Shown here: positions 1 through 7,952 of the stretch, one piece after another
Numbering within the stretch: position 1 is the stretch's first letter
How the letters are laid out: every line of letters begins with the position of its first letter
Notes under the pieces: generated by a model
Database searches by the model: none
Told to the model about the DNA's origin: nothing
The model's input: only the letters and a program-made list of their open reading frames with translations
Position numbers and translations under genes: made by a program
Source of the DNA: Euryarchaeota archaeon UBA220
GTDB taxonomy: Archaea > Thermoplasmatota > Poseidoniia > Poseidoniales > Thalassarchaeaceae
DNA: 32,888 nt
Direction of reading: 5' to 3'
NCBI GenBank assembly: GCA_002501885.1
Contig: DAON01000015.1
Span: 41,150 to 74,037, forward strand

Positions 1-212
1 CCCACGGCCACCATATCTCCTACATCTCCACTTAGAGAAGCAATGGTGCCATTTACGGGCGATGGAATAGTGACAGTCGCTTTGTCCGTCATTACATCTA
101 CAATTGGATCATCCTCTGAGACCGAATCTCCTACAGAAACATGCCATTGAACTACCTCTCCTTCAACAACACCTTCGCCAATATCTGGCAACTTGAACTC
201 GTAATCTGACAT
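1..212 (-). CDS. bkdB: 2-oxoacid dehydrogenase E2 subunit, N-terminal lipoyl domain (partial)
   Basis: This is the first 70 or so codons of a dihydrolipoamide acyltransferase; the rest lies off the left edge. The visible protein begins MSDYEFKLPDIGEG, the typical opening of a biotinyl/lipoyl domain. It contains VMTDKATVTIPSP, where the Lys of DKA is the expected lipoylation site. The lipoyl arm would shuttle the acyl group from E1 to CoA and then electrons to E3. The ATG directly follows the TAG of the E1-beta gene with no spacer (TAGATG), so translation is very probably coupled. Being downstream of lipoyl synthase and both E1 genes points to a branched-chain 2-oxoacid complex. The catalytic acyltransferase domain is not visible, so acyl specificity cannot be read here. 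Confidence 0.88.
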   Translation of the reverse strand, partial: MSDYEFKLPDIGEGVVEGEVVQWHVSVGDSVSEDDPIVDVMTDKATVTIPSPVNGTIASLSGDVGDMVAV

Positions 213-1223
213 CTAATTCACCTGTGTTCTGTGTATCGCCGCGGCTATGCGAGAGGGTCCCGGCATGTAATCCCATTCAGTAGTGTGCGGGAAAGGAGTA
301 TCCCAACCAGTAACTCTCTCGATAGGGCTTTCGAGGTGATAGAAGCACCTCTCTTGAATAGAAGCAGCCATCTCTGCTCCGAACCCACTGGTCTTGGGTG
401 CTTCATGGACAATCACACATCGCCCAGTCTTCTCAATCGATTTGATGATTGCATCACGATCCCAAGGCACCAGAGTCTGTAAGTCGATAAGGTCACAAGA
501 TACTCCACTGTCTTTGATTGCCTGCTCACAGACATGAACCATGGCTCCCCAAGAAATCACTGTACAGTCATCGCCTTCCATAGCCAGTCTAGCTTCTCCC
601 AAAGGTATGGAGTAGTGCGCCTCCGGAACTTCTGCCTCAGGATGTCCTTCCCAAGTCGGGACATTGTGCGGGTCTCCGTAGAATGGCCCTCGGTAGCAGC
701 GCTTTGGCTCAAAGAAGATGACCGGATCATTACTCTCTATGGCGCTAATCAGTAAACCCTTCGCGTTGAATGGTGTAGAACAGTAAGCGACCTTTAGACC
801 AGGTGTATGAGTGAATTGCGACTCAGGAGACTGAGAGTGGTGATGCCCTCCTCTAATGCCTCCGCCCGCAGGAGTGCGGACCGTGACAGGAGACCAGAAC
901 TCACCGCCCGAACGATGCCTGATTTTAGCCAACTCATTCACAATCTGGTCGTAGGCTGGGAAGATATAGTCTGCGAACTGGATTTCAACTACTGGCCTGA
1001 GGCCGTTAAGACCCATGCCGAAGGCAGCAGATAGGATCCCTCCTTCAGAGAGAGGCGAGTCGAAGACACGATGTTCGCCATGCTTTGCTTGGAGGCCATC
1101 AGTAGTTCGAAATACGCCACCGAAATAGCCAACATCTTCGCCGAAGACAATCACTCCGTCATCATTTTCTAGCATTATGTCCAATGCGTTATTTAGGGAT
1201 TGAATCATGTTCATATTAGCCAT
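213..1223 (-). CDS. bkdA2: branched-chain 2-oxoacid dehydrogenase E1 component, beta subunit
   Basis: This 336-residue transketolase-like protein pairs with E1-alpha to form the thiamine-diphosphate decarboxylase of a 2-oxoacid dehydrogenase complex. Visible hallmarks are VFGEDVGYFGGVFRTTDGL near residue 28, the run EGGILSAAFGMGLNGLRPV, and HHSQSPESQF followed by KVAYCSTPFNAKGLL and IFFEPK. From memory these resemble branched-chain (BCKDH) E1-beta more than pyruvate dehydrogenase beta. Length is normal. Its ATG overlaps the 3' end of E1-alpha by 8 bases and its TAG abuts the E2 start, so the three subunits form one translationally coupled unit. Assignment to the E1-beta family is secure; branched-chain versus other 2-oxoacid substrate is inference supported by the alpha subunit. 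Confidence 0.93.
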   Translation of the reverse strand: MANMNMIQSLNNALDIMLENDDGVIVFGEDVGYFGGVFRTTDGLQAKHGEHRVFDSPLSEGGILSAAFGMGLNGLRPVVEIQFADYIFPAYDQIVNELAKIRHRSGGEFWSPVTVRTPAGGGIRGGHHHSQSPESQFTHTPGLKVAYCSTPFNAKGLLISAIESNDPVIFFEPKRCYRGPFYGDPHNVPTWEGHPEAEVPEAHYSIPLGEARLAMEGDDCTVISWGAMVHVCEQAIKDSGVSCDLIDLQTLVPWDRDAIIKSIEKTGRCVIVHEAPKTSGFGAEMAASIQERCFYHLESPIERVTGWDTPFPHTTEWDYMPGPSRIAAAIHRTQVN

Positions 1224-2454
1224 CTGATTCCTCCATCATTTCGTTAAACTGCTCCTCTAGATGCCACGGCATCTCTTGGTATACTTCTGTGAATATTGTA
1301 TCGGAACTAGGATACGGCCCGGTTGCTAGATCTCCATGAGAGACGGCTTCCTTGTACGCGCTCATGACCTCTTCATCAATTCGCTTCTCTAATTCGGTGT
1401 GTTTCTCCTCACTCCACTCGCCAATCTCAATCAAGTGATCTCGCAACCTTTCCACAGGATCTCCGCCTGGCCATTTCGTGTGCTCGTCTCCAGGTCTGTA
1501 ACGACTTGGATCATCACTACTGCTGTGAGCCCCGGCGCGATAGGTCAGGACCTCAATGTGGGTCGCACCAGCACCAGCCGCTGCACGCTGCCTTGCCCAC
1601 TTAGTTACAGAGTATAGTGCCAGGAAATCGTTACCGTCGACGCGTAATGATGCAAGTCCGTAAGGAAGCCCTCTGGAGGCAAACTCTCCACCGCCGGTTG
1701 CGAAGTTAGCATGAGTCGAGATGGCCCATTGATTGTTAACGACATTCAATATGACAGGAGCTTTGTACACGCTGGCGAAGTTGAGGGCGTAGTGATAGTC
1801 ACCTTCTGCACTAGCTCCGTCTCCAATCCATGTGATGGTGACCTCATCTAAGCCCTTGTACTGCGAGGCCATTGCGACCCCAACAGCTTGGCTGAATTGA
1901 GTGCCCACTGGACTTGAGACTGAAATGAATCTACCCTCTCGATATGAATAGTGAACAGGCATCTGTCTGCCTTTGATGTTGTCTTCTACATTACCGATGC
2001 AGTGACAGATCATACTGACCATGTCTCGACCTCTAACGAATTGAGCGCCGGGCTGCCTATAGGTGGGGAAAATCCAGTCTTGAGACTCTAGTGCCATGGT
2101 CTGAGCTATGGCAACGCACTCTTCTCCATAGGATCGCATGTAGAATGATAGTTTTCCAGTTCTCTGCATCTTCATCATCCGATCGTCGAAGATTCTGAGT
2201 CTTACCATGTACTCTAGTCCCTGTCTGAGTTCGTCCGCACCCAGCCCCGGGTCCCAAGCCCCAGATGCCTTGTTATCGTCGCCAAGAACTCGGATTAGTC
2301 CAGCTGCGTGAGGAACAGTATCTTCAGAACCACATTTCCTTGGGTCAGGCATCTCAAGGTCTCCTGGCTGCCAAGGCCATGATTCGAAACTGGCCTCATC
2401 ACCAGGGCGATATGGGGCATCAGGAATATTCAGACTAGGCTTCTTTTTGTCCAT
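1216..2454 (-). CDS. bkdA1: branched-chain 2-oxoacid dehydrogenase E1 component, alpha subunit
   Basis: This 412-residue thiamine-diphosphate-binding subunit decarboxylates a 2-oxoacid and passes the acyl group to lipoyl-E2. The ThDP motif is clear: GDG at residues 211-213 and NNQWAIS starting near 240. SFYMRSYGEE (about 103), KGRQMPVHY (about 161), YRAGAHSSSDDPSRYR (about 305) and TEVYQEMP near the C terminus all have close counterparts, from memory, in mitochondrial BCKDH E1-alpha, including the Ser-rich phosphorylation loop. That favours branched-chain oxoacids over pyruvate. The first 60 or so residues are a Pro/Asp-rich extension. A strong ribosome-binding site, AGGTGAT, overlaps the stop codon of lipA just upstream. 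The gene ends inside the start of E1-beta (8-base overlap). Confidence 0.94.
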   Translation of the reverse strand: MDKKKPSLNIPDAPYRPGDEASFESWPWQPGDLEMPDPRKCGSEDTVPHAAGLIRVLGDDNKASGAWDPGLGADELRQGLEYMVRLRIFDDRMMKMQRTGKLSFYMRSYGEECVAIAQTMALESQDWIFPTYRQPGAQFVRGRDMVSMICHCIGNVEDNIKGRQMPVHYSYREGRFISVSSPVGTQFSQAVGVAMASQYKGLDEVTITWIGDGASAEGDYHYALNFASVYKAPVILNVVNNQWAISTHANFATGGGEFASRGLPYGLASLRVDGNDFLALYSVTKWARQRAAAGAGATHIEVLTYRAGAHSSSDDPSRYRPGDEHTKWPGGDPVERLRDHLIEIGEWSEEKHTELEKRIDEEVMSAYKEAVSHGDLATGPYPSSDTIFTEVYQEMPWHLEEQFNEMMEESDG

Positions 2455-2462
2455 TCAATCAC

Positions 2463-3506
2463 CTATCCCTTTACTTGCCCGCCCAAAAGGACTGGCGCCC
2501 CTCCGCGTGCTTCTTCCCAAAGTAAGCCGGCACGATAACTCGAACGAACAAGAGGGCCACTCGCAACGGCCTTGAACCCGATTTCGCGAGCCTCTTCATC
2601 CCAACTTGCAAACTGTGCAGGTTCTGGAAACCTGTCTACAGGCAGGTGCCGATCGCTTGGCTGTAAGTACTGGCCAAGTGTCAGCATATCGACCCCAGCG
2701 TCGAAAAGCAACCTCATTGATTCGCTCACCTCTTCATCGGTCTCTCCCAGACCGACCATAATGCTTGACTTGATTAGAATATCAGGACGAAGCCTACGGG
2801 CCTCTCGCAGAATTTCCAGAGATTGCTCGAAAGATGCCCTAGGGTCACGCACTAATGAGTCGAGTCTAGGTACACATTCTACATTGTGCGCAAAAACTCT
2901 GAGGGGCAGATTATCTAGTAATTCCTCAAGGGCCTCTAGGTTCCCATCCAGATCAGAGCATAACAACTCCAGCCCTACACTCGGACAACGCTCATTCACT
3001 GCAAGGATACAATCTCTGTAGTGTCTAGCACCGCCGTCTTCTAGGTCATCTCTGTTAACGACAGTAATCACAGCATGATCGAGCCCCATTCTCACAACAG
3101 CTTCGGCCAACTCCGATGGCTCGGACGAATTCAATGCAGGAGGAATTTTCTCGGTACCAACAGCACAGAATCTACAACCTCTGGTGCAGACTTCTCCAGC
3201 CACCATGAATGTGGCAGTACCTCTTCCCCAGCAATCGTGGACATTCGGGCAGCGTGCCTCTTCGCAAACAGTGTGCAAACCGTGCTCATGAACACTTGAG
3301 CGTGTCTCATTGTATCTAGTCTGAGCATCACCTGTCGGTAATGAGGTCTTGAACCAAGTGGGTAGCCGCTTTCGTAATGACTTTCTTCGCTCAGCAGCAC
3401 TCTGTCTAGGGGCACTGCCACAACCGCCTCCGATAACCGATTCCTCGTTGATGGTAGGGAGGCGAGTTGCCATCAAACCGTCGGATGGCGTACCGACATT
3501 AACCAT
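2463..3506 (-). CDS. lipA: lipoyl synthase (radical SAM)
   Basis: Lipoyl synthase inserts two sulfurs into octanoyl groups on E2 or GcvH, using radical SAM chemistry. Both diagnostic cysteine sets are present: the auxiliary cluster ligands C-x4-C-x5-C (CEEARCPNVHDC, residues 81-92) and the radical SAM CTRGCRFC (107-114). The C-terminal RSSYRAG supplies the conserved Ser ligand region, and HNVECVPRL, KSSIMVGLGET and LGQYLQPSDRHLP match the family. Length is 347 residues from the ATG at 3506; a longer frame reaches 3542 but adds nothing family-like, and an ATG at 3473 is also possible. It is the first gene of the unit encoding the complex that needs lipoate, 8 bases before E1-alpha. This arrangement makes co-regulation of the enzyme and its cofactor maker likely. 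Confidence 0.96.
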   Translation of the reverse strand: MVNVGTPSDGLMATRLPTINEESVIGGGCGSAPRQSAAERRKSLRKRLPTWFKTSLPTGDAQTRYNETRSSVHEHGLHTVCEEARCPNVHDCWGRGTATFMVAGEVCTRGCRFCAVGTEKIPPALNSSEPSELAEAVVRMGLDHAVITVVNRDDLEDGGARHYRDCILAVNERCPSVGLELLCSDLDGNLEALEELLDNLPLRVFAHNVECVPRLDSLVRDPRASFEQSLEILREARRLRPDILIKSSIMVGLGETDEEVSESMRLLFDAGVDMLTLGQYLQPSDRHLPVDRFPEPAQFASWDEEAREIGFKAVASGPLVRSSYRAGLLWEEARGGAPVLLGGQVKG

Positions 3507-3529
3507 TCTGCTACGCCTATCCTCTCTTG

Positions 3530-3556
3530 TGTGCGTATACAATTGGTAATATCAGA
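3530..3556. promoter_or_regulatory. divergent promoter region of lipA and the folM-like reductase
   Basis: The gap between divergent starts (3506 and 3575) holds two TATA-like boxes. GTATAC at 3535-3540 lies about 31 bases before the lipA ATG. TAATAT at 3547-3552 lies about 25 bases before the reductase ATG. The second spacing fits a leaderless archaeal transcript. The boxes are so close that the two initiation complexes could compete. This is pattern-based inference only. Confidence 0.4.
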
Positions 3557-3574
3557 TGTTGTCTTCGGTCGTTC

Positions 3575-4330
3575 ATGGCCGAGGGTACCGTACTCGTTAC
3601 AGGCGCGGCCAAGCGCATTGGAAGAGCGATTAGTCTGCGTTTATCTGGTGCAGGATACTGCATCGCTGTTCATTATCGAGGTTCAAGTAGTGAGGCCGAA
3701 GAAGTCGTCGCGACCATCGAGAAATCCGGCGGAACAGCATTCGCCATTCAAGCCGATCTAGCAGATGCCGAATCGGCCTCTAATTTGGTTCGTCTGGCTA
3801 GTATTCATGGACCACTATGTGGAATCGTAAACAACGCTTCTCTGTTCTTTCATGATGATATTCACAGTATAGATTCAGATAGTTGGGACGCTCACATGGA
3901 TGTCAATGCCAAATCCCCTCTGCTTCTGATTCGATCTCTGAATGAGATTCTGGAAGAGGGACATTCTGCTTGTGTGGTAAATGTCCTAGACCAGAAGATT
4001 GCTGAACCCAATCCAGATCATCTGTCCTATACTGCCTCTAGATATGCAATGCTAGGTTTGACTGATGCATTGGCTAGAGGGCTCGCCCCTAGTATCAGAG
4101 TCAACGCCGTCGCACCCGGACACACTCTACCGAGCGACGACCAGACTGAGGAGGGATTCGCCAGAGCCCAGTCCGAATCTCCACTCGGGTACGGTCCGAG
4201 GCCAGAAGATATCGCAGATGCTGTCTGCTACTTAATCGGGGCTCGAGCGGTAACAGGACAGATTCTATTTGTAGACTCGGGCGAGAGATTCTTGTCAAGA
4301 GCTCGCGATGTTCTGTTTGAGACGGAGTAA
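3575..4330 (+). CDS. folM: FolM/PTR1-like pteridine reductase (short-chain dehydrogenase)
   Basis: This 251-residue short-chain dehydrogenase probably reduces dihydropterins or dihydrofolate with NADPH. The Rossmann motif TGAAKRIGRAI at the N terminus, with the Lys-Arg pair after TGAA, and HYRGS downstream indicate NADP preference and match FolM/PTR1. The NNASLF motif and an Asp 13 residues before the active-site Tyr (D139, Y152) also fit PTR1 spacing. The expected catalytic Lys four residues after Tyr is Arg here (YTASR, R156), which is unusual. The start at ATG 3575 is chosen because the upstream extension is not family-like and a TATA-like box sits about 25 bases before it. It lies 2 bases before a FolB-like gene, and the pairing supports a pterin role. 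Substrate remains inferred. Confidence 0.75.
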   Translation: MAEGTVLVTGAAKRIGRAISLRLSGAGYCIAVHYRGSSSEAEEVVATIEKSGGTAFAIQADLADAESASNLVRLASIHGPLCGIVNNASLFFHDDIHSIDSDSWDAHMDVNAKSPLLLIRSLNEILEEGHSACVVNVLDQKIAEPNPDHLSYTASRYAMLGLTDALARGLAPSIRVNAVAPGHTLPSDDQTEEGFARAQSESPLGYGPRPEDIADAVCYLIGARAVTGQILFVDSGERFLSRARDVLFETE

Positions 4331-4332
4331 AT

Positions 4333-4734
4333 ATGTCAACCAGTCATAGTGAAGCTATTGAGGCCCTACTCTCTAGCGGAGGAAACGCCTCGTCACTATT
4401 TCTTGAGGGTGCAATCAGGCTTGTCGATGTAGGAGTATACGAACACGAACAAGGATCCCCTCAGAGAGTCAGGTTCGACATACATGTCGTAGTCGACGAC
4501 TCCAGGCCATCTAACGACTCGATTGACCAAGTTCTCGATTATGAGTATCTGGTTTCTTCTCTCGACAGGGTAGTCGAAATGGATAGACCATCATTACTCG
4601 AGACCATGGTTTTGAGGCTGATTGATGAGGTGTTAGCGCCTACTGAGGTCGTAGCAGCTTCAGTTAGTGCAAGCAAACTCGATATCACAGATGACGACTC
4701 CAGACTAGGTTGCACTATGACTAGAGTCAAATGA
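4333..4734 (+). CDS. folB: dihydroneopterin aldolase-like protein (FolB family)
   Basis: This 133-residue protein carries the FolB fold signature: LVDVGVYEHEQG near residue 30, RFDIHVVVD as the first long strand, VLDYEYLVSSLDRVV, LLETMVLRLIDEVL and the closing strand VSASKLDI. The family's conserved Glu in LxET and Lys in SK are kept. FolB enzymes cleave or epimerise dihydroneopterin in tetrahydropterin biosynthesis. The first 22 residues form a Ser-rich extension. It starts 2 bases after the FolM-like gene, so the two are almost certainly translated from one message. Its TGA ends at 4734, directly against the encoded CCA of the convergent tRNA gene, leaving no intergenic base. Epimerase/aldolase activity versus FolX-like activity cannot be separated by eye. 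Confidence 0.82.
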   Translation: MSTSHSEAIEALLSSGGNASSLFLEGAIRLVDVGVYEHEQGSPQRVRFDIHVVVDDSRPSNDSIDQVLDYEYLVSSLDRVVEMDRPSLLETMVLRLIDEVLAPTEVVAASVSASKLDITDDDSRLGCTMTRVK

Positions 4735-4820
4735 TGGTGCAGGGGGCAGGATTCGAACCTGCGAAGCACTTTGCACCGGAGCTTAAGTCCGGCCCCTTTG
4801 ACCGACTCGGGTACCCCTGC
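4735..4820 (-). tRNA. tRNA-Leu (anticodon UAA), CCA encoded
   Basis: On the minus strand a full class II tRNA can be folded. The acceptor stem is GCAGGGG pairing with CCCCTGC, the T arm is GCAGG-TTCGAAT-CCTGC, and the anticodon stem is CCGGA/TCCGG with loop CTTAAGC (anticodon TAA). A long variable arm follows, as expected for Leu. Discriminator A is at 4738, and the genomic bases that follow read CCA (4737-4735), so the tail is encoded. No intron is seen. The 3' end touches the folB stop codon. Confidence 0.95.
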
Positions 4821-4885
4821 AGTCCGTGAGCAGGGTGTTCTTCTCTTGAACCGAGCGCAAGATACCGTCTACAATTGACTCATCT

Positions 4886-4902
4886 CGTACCCTTGGGGTA
4901 CG
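4886..4902. repeat. short perfect inverted repeat between tRNA-Leu and the surface-protein gene
   Basis: CGTACCC-TTG-GGGTACG forms a perfect 7-bp stem with a 3-base loop. It lies about 35 bases before the GTG start at 4937 and just upstream of the TATA-like GCTTTAAC. That is where an operator for the plus-strand gene could sit; it may instead belong to the tRNA promoter on the other strand. Confidence 0.4.
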
Positions 4903-4905
4903 AAC

Positions 4906-4913
4906 GCTTTAAC
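4906..4913 (+). promoter_or_regulatory. TATA-like box before the 976-residue surface protein
   Basis: GCTTTAAC is centred about 27 bases before the GTG start at 4937. No ribosome-binding site is visible before that GTG, so a leaderless transcript is plausible. This is a pattern match only. Confidence 0.35.
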
Positions 4914-4936
4914 GCCACTCTGACGGCCGAATCACC

Positions 4937-7867
4937 GTGCATACGAGCAGTACTCCGGTTATCTCCCCGGGCAGAGCCCGCTTGGCTATCTTCGTGGCTA
5001 TAGTGCTAATTGCTCCCATTTACTCTTCTTTCAGTGAGCCTTCTGAATTGAGAAATAGTGAGCCAATGATGGCCCAAGACGAGGTCGAACTCAAACTGTA
5101 CACACTTTATCTTGCTTCCCAAAACACATCTGCAGGAGGGGACGGATACATCACAACTGAGGTCCCAGACTCCGGGGGCCAGGATTCAGCCAGCGCATTA
5201 GACAATGAGATAGAATTCCGCTCTAGCGACATGCTATCTTCATTGGAAGTTTATGGGAGGTCTCAGCACGGCAGTTCTGGCTATTATGTCCCACTCGATT
5301 TGTTCCTCAGGGCAACAGGGCCCAATGGGGCTACAGTTGACTGGACAATAACACTGAAGGCCGGTGGCTCGCAAGTAGGAACCGCCTCATGGAGCACCGA
5401 TGCTTGCACTCAGGGTATCACTAACAGTTGCAGTTTTGACCACGAAGAGTTCGATGTTGATTTAGGACAGGATGCTTCATTCACAGTCTCAAAGAATGAG
5501 ATGCTGGAAATTTCAATCTCAGCCGAGATGTCTGGTTGTGAAAGCTCGGGTGGGCCATTCGGCAGTAGTTGTGACGCTGAGGTCGCATGGAACGAGATTG
5601 ATAGTGAGCCGGACAGGTTTTCTCAAATCGAAGTCGAGGCAAATGCAATTTCGAACAGCCTAGTACTTCTGCAGAGAGAAGGGGCCGAATTAGCAGAAGG
5701 ACCAGAATTGGATTGGTATCCAAACGATATTCTATCCGACAGAGCAATGCAGTTCACATTTGATGTAAAGAGCTCCTTCGGTAGATATGACATAGAATCT
5801 ACCCGCCTTCTAATGAGAGATCCCAACGGAGTCTACCGAATAGACCATATCATCAACGAAGATGATGAGGACATAGAGGATACAAGCCAGGGCATTTTTG
5901 GCGAGTTCATGTGGACATATCCCGGAGGCTTGCCAGCCGGAGAATACTCAGTGGAACTGGAAATCACCGATATTCAAGGTAATGATTTCTTGATTGAGCA
6001 CGAACCAATTGAGATGCACCAGTGGGGCGTCTCAATCAACCACCGCCTCGATAAGACAACTGAGTATATCGCGCCCGGGCAAACCACTGCTATCCCTCTA
6101 CAGTTGGTGCACAAGGGAGACTCTACCAAGTCGATGGAAGTGGAACTTGAGGTACTGACTAATTTGGGCAGTTCTTGGATTCTCGAGTTTGACTCACCAG
6201 GAGGATACACCCTCAATGCAGGCGGAGACATACTAAACCCGATTCTCACATTGACCGCCCCCGATGATCTCACTGGTACTCCAGAGAGTATTGAAATCAG
6301 GGCGGTCGCTGAGGCCGAAGTCGAGAGCGTATTGCAAGTCGTCCATCAAGACATCCTACAGCTCGACCTCGACAAGATAGATGTTTTCCAGCCGCCAGAG
6401 GTATCTTTTTGGAATGAAGACCACGATGTGCAGTTAGCCAATTCAACAAGACCAGATGATTTTGACCAGACTGCTCCAAGGTATGTCGAGTATGGCGAAT
6501 TTACTCCATTCCTCCTTGAGATTTTCAATACAGGATTCGATGCAGACACTTTTCGCGTAGATGTATTGCAGAGAGCCAAATCTATTATTCAGATTTATGA
6601 TAACGAGACGGGGCAGAGAATTCTAGAAGACGAGGGAGACGGAACATTCCATACTGCAATCCTAGAACGCCACTCTACGCAACAACTTCTATTCAATATC
6701 AAACCCTCTTCTGACCGGGATGATCCAGATATCGGGCAGATTGAGATTGAGGTAATCAGTGAGGGCAACTCGTCTTTACGAACCACAGTCGCATTCACCA
6801 TTCAGAGAACCTTTGGAATTCACGCGGAAGTATCACAGGACTGTGATGGAACTCCATTAGGTCACATCAGGGTGAAACTGTGCTCTCCCGGCTCAGGCAA
6901 TGCAGTTGTTGATTTCCGAGCTAGAATAACGAACAGTATGACAGGGGGGGAATCTGCTACTTGGTGGAGAATCCAGAATCCTTCTTCTTTGCAGGAGAAT
7001 CTCGATAACGATCCGGCCTATGGGCAATGGCAGTTCACTATCACCGATGACTCAGGAGATTCTGTACCACGAGTCTCGTTAGGTCCGGGAGATTTCTCTG
7101 AGGTCTTCATTACTGCAATTCTGACCAATCAAGTGGTCGCTGGAAATCACACAATCTATCTTAGAGTAATAGAAGACATCAATGAAGATGATGCGAGATA
7201 TTTCGATCTACCCATTACTTTCGAAATAGAGGCTGGTGAGCCTGAGCTACAGATTGTCCAAGTCTCACCAAATTATGAATTAGTGCCAGGAGAAACCTAC
7301 TCATTGCAACTGAAGGCCAAGAATAATGGCAACGGCCCACTAACGGTGCTACTGGATGCAGAGGTTGAGGAGTCAGGCTGGAAAGTAGATATTGATGGCC
7401 CATCAGGTTCGCCTCTAATTGAATTGGGGGCATTTGAAGAGACCACATTTAATCTCGATGTTACCGTTCCAGAATCAGCTAACAACGGCGATCAGATACC
7501 AGTAATAGTGACTGCCACTCCGTTTGATACCGAGCAGAGTTGGCCCGATGAATACTCTGCTGAAATTACTGTAACGATGACTGTTGGGATTTCTTCGATT
7601 TTTGACATCCTGGTTAACGAGGTAACGCATCCTAGAATCTCTACCCTCATTATCGCGCTTGTCGGAATACTTCTTTTGTTCGCTGGGATTCAGAGTAGAA
7701 TGAATCGTCGAAGATGGACTTCCCATCTAGCATATCTGGAATCCTTAGGGGGAGACGATGACGAGGATTCTGAGGCAGAAGAGGACGATTCAATCCCCGC
7801 CCCAGTAACGGTCACAGAAGAAGAAGAGTACGACGATTATGATGACGACGAGATAGAACTCGTATGA
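4937..7867 (+). CDS. large secreted, C-terminally membrane-anchored surface protein with NEW3/CARDB-like modules
   Basis: This 976-residue protein has an N-terminal signal segment (about residues 14-32), a long extracellular region and one C-terminal span (about 900-920, STLIIALVGILLLFAGI). A basic stop-transfer stretch and a strongly acidic cytoplasmic tail rich in Asp, Glu and Tyr follow. The extracellular part is built of beta-sandwich modules. The clearest (about 768-875) resembles NEW3/CARDB domains: a Pro-Gly turn, KNNGNGP, GWKVDIDGP, and a closing VTVPESANNGDQIPVIVTA. A similar unit occurs around 385-460. Cys pairs occur near 155-210 and 635-655. The GTG start is taken because it begins the signal segment. 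No enzyme motif was found. It is likely a cell-envelope or interaction protein; architecture is shared with the genes at 7952 and 29673. Confidence 0.8.
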   Translation: MHTSSTPVISPGRARLAIFVAIVLIAPIYSSFSEPSELRNSEPMMAQDEVELKLYTLYLASQNTSAGGDGYITTEVPDSGGQDSASALDNEIEFRSSDMLSSLEVYGRSQHGSSGYYVPLDLFLRATGPNGATVDWTITLKAGGSQVGTASWSTDACTQGITNSCSFDHEEFDVDLGQDASFTVSKNEMLEISISAEMSGCESSGGPFGSSCDAEVAWNEIDSEPDRFSQIEVEANAISNSLVLLQREGAELAEGPELDWYPNDILSDRAMQFTFDVKSSFGRYDIESTRLLMRDPNGVYRIDHIINEDDEDIEDTSQGIFGEFMWTYPGGLPAGEYSVELEITDIQGNDFLIEHEPIEMHQWGVSINHRLDKTTEYIAPGQTTAIPLQLVHKGDSTKSMEVELEVLTNLGSSWILEFDSPGGYTLNAGGDILNPILTLTAPDDLTGTPESIEIRAVAEAEVESVLQVVHQDILQLDLDKIDVFQPPEVSFWNEDHDVQLANSTRPDDFDQTAPRYVEYGEFTPFLLEIFNTGFDADTFRVDVLQRAKSIIQIYDNETGQRILEDEGDGTFHTAILERHSTQQLLFNIKPSSDRDDPDIGQIEIEVISEGNSSLRTTVAFTIQRTFGIHAEVSQDCDGTPLGHIRVKLCSPGSGNAVVDFRARITNSMTGGESATWWRIQNPSSLQENLDNDPAYGQWQFTITDDSGDSVPRVSLGPGDFSEVFITAILTNQVVAGNHTIYLRVIEDINEDDARYFDLPITFEIEAGEPELQIVQVSPNYELVPGETYSLQLKAKNNGNGPLTVLLDAEVEESGWKVDIDGPSGSPLIELGAFEETTFNLDVTVPESANNGDQIPVIVTATPFDTEQSWPDEYSAEITVTMTVGISSIFDILVNEVTHPRISTLIIALVGILLLFAGIQSRMNRRRWTSHLAYLESLGGDDDEDSEAEEDDSIPAPVTVTEEEEYDDYDDDEIELV

Positions 7868-7891
7868 TCCTCTGTGATACCTGTCCGAACG

Positions 7892-7952
7892 ACGCTCCAT
7901 TCGTCTTAAGACCCTAACTTTCTGCCGTAGGCAGTAAGGGGTGACGGAGCGT
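7892..7952 (+). promoter_or_regulatory. possible folded leader before the giant surface-protein gene
   Basis: ACGCTCC (7892-7898) can pair with GGAGCGT (7946-7952). Inside lies a second hairpin, CTGCC-GTA-GGCAG (7922-7934). The outer right arm touches the TTG at 7952 and follows the ribosome-binding site GGGGTGA (7938-7944), so folding could affect initiation. If transcription starts later, at a box such as TAACTTT (7914-7920), the outer stem would not be in the RNA. Confidence 0.3.

Noticed and set aside
2572..3021. 149-residue plus-strand open frame
   Set aside because: It lies fully opposite lipA, which has all its catalytic cysteines; the translation has no recognisable motif.
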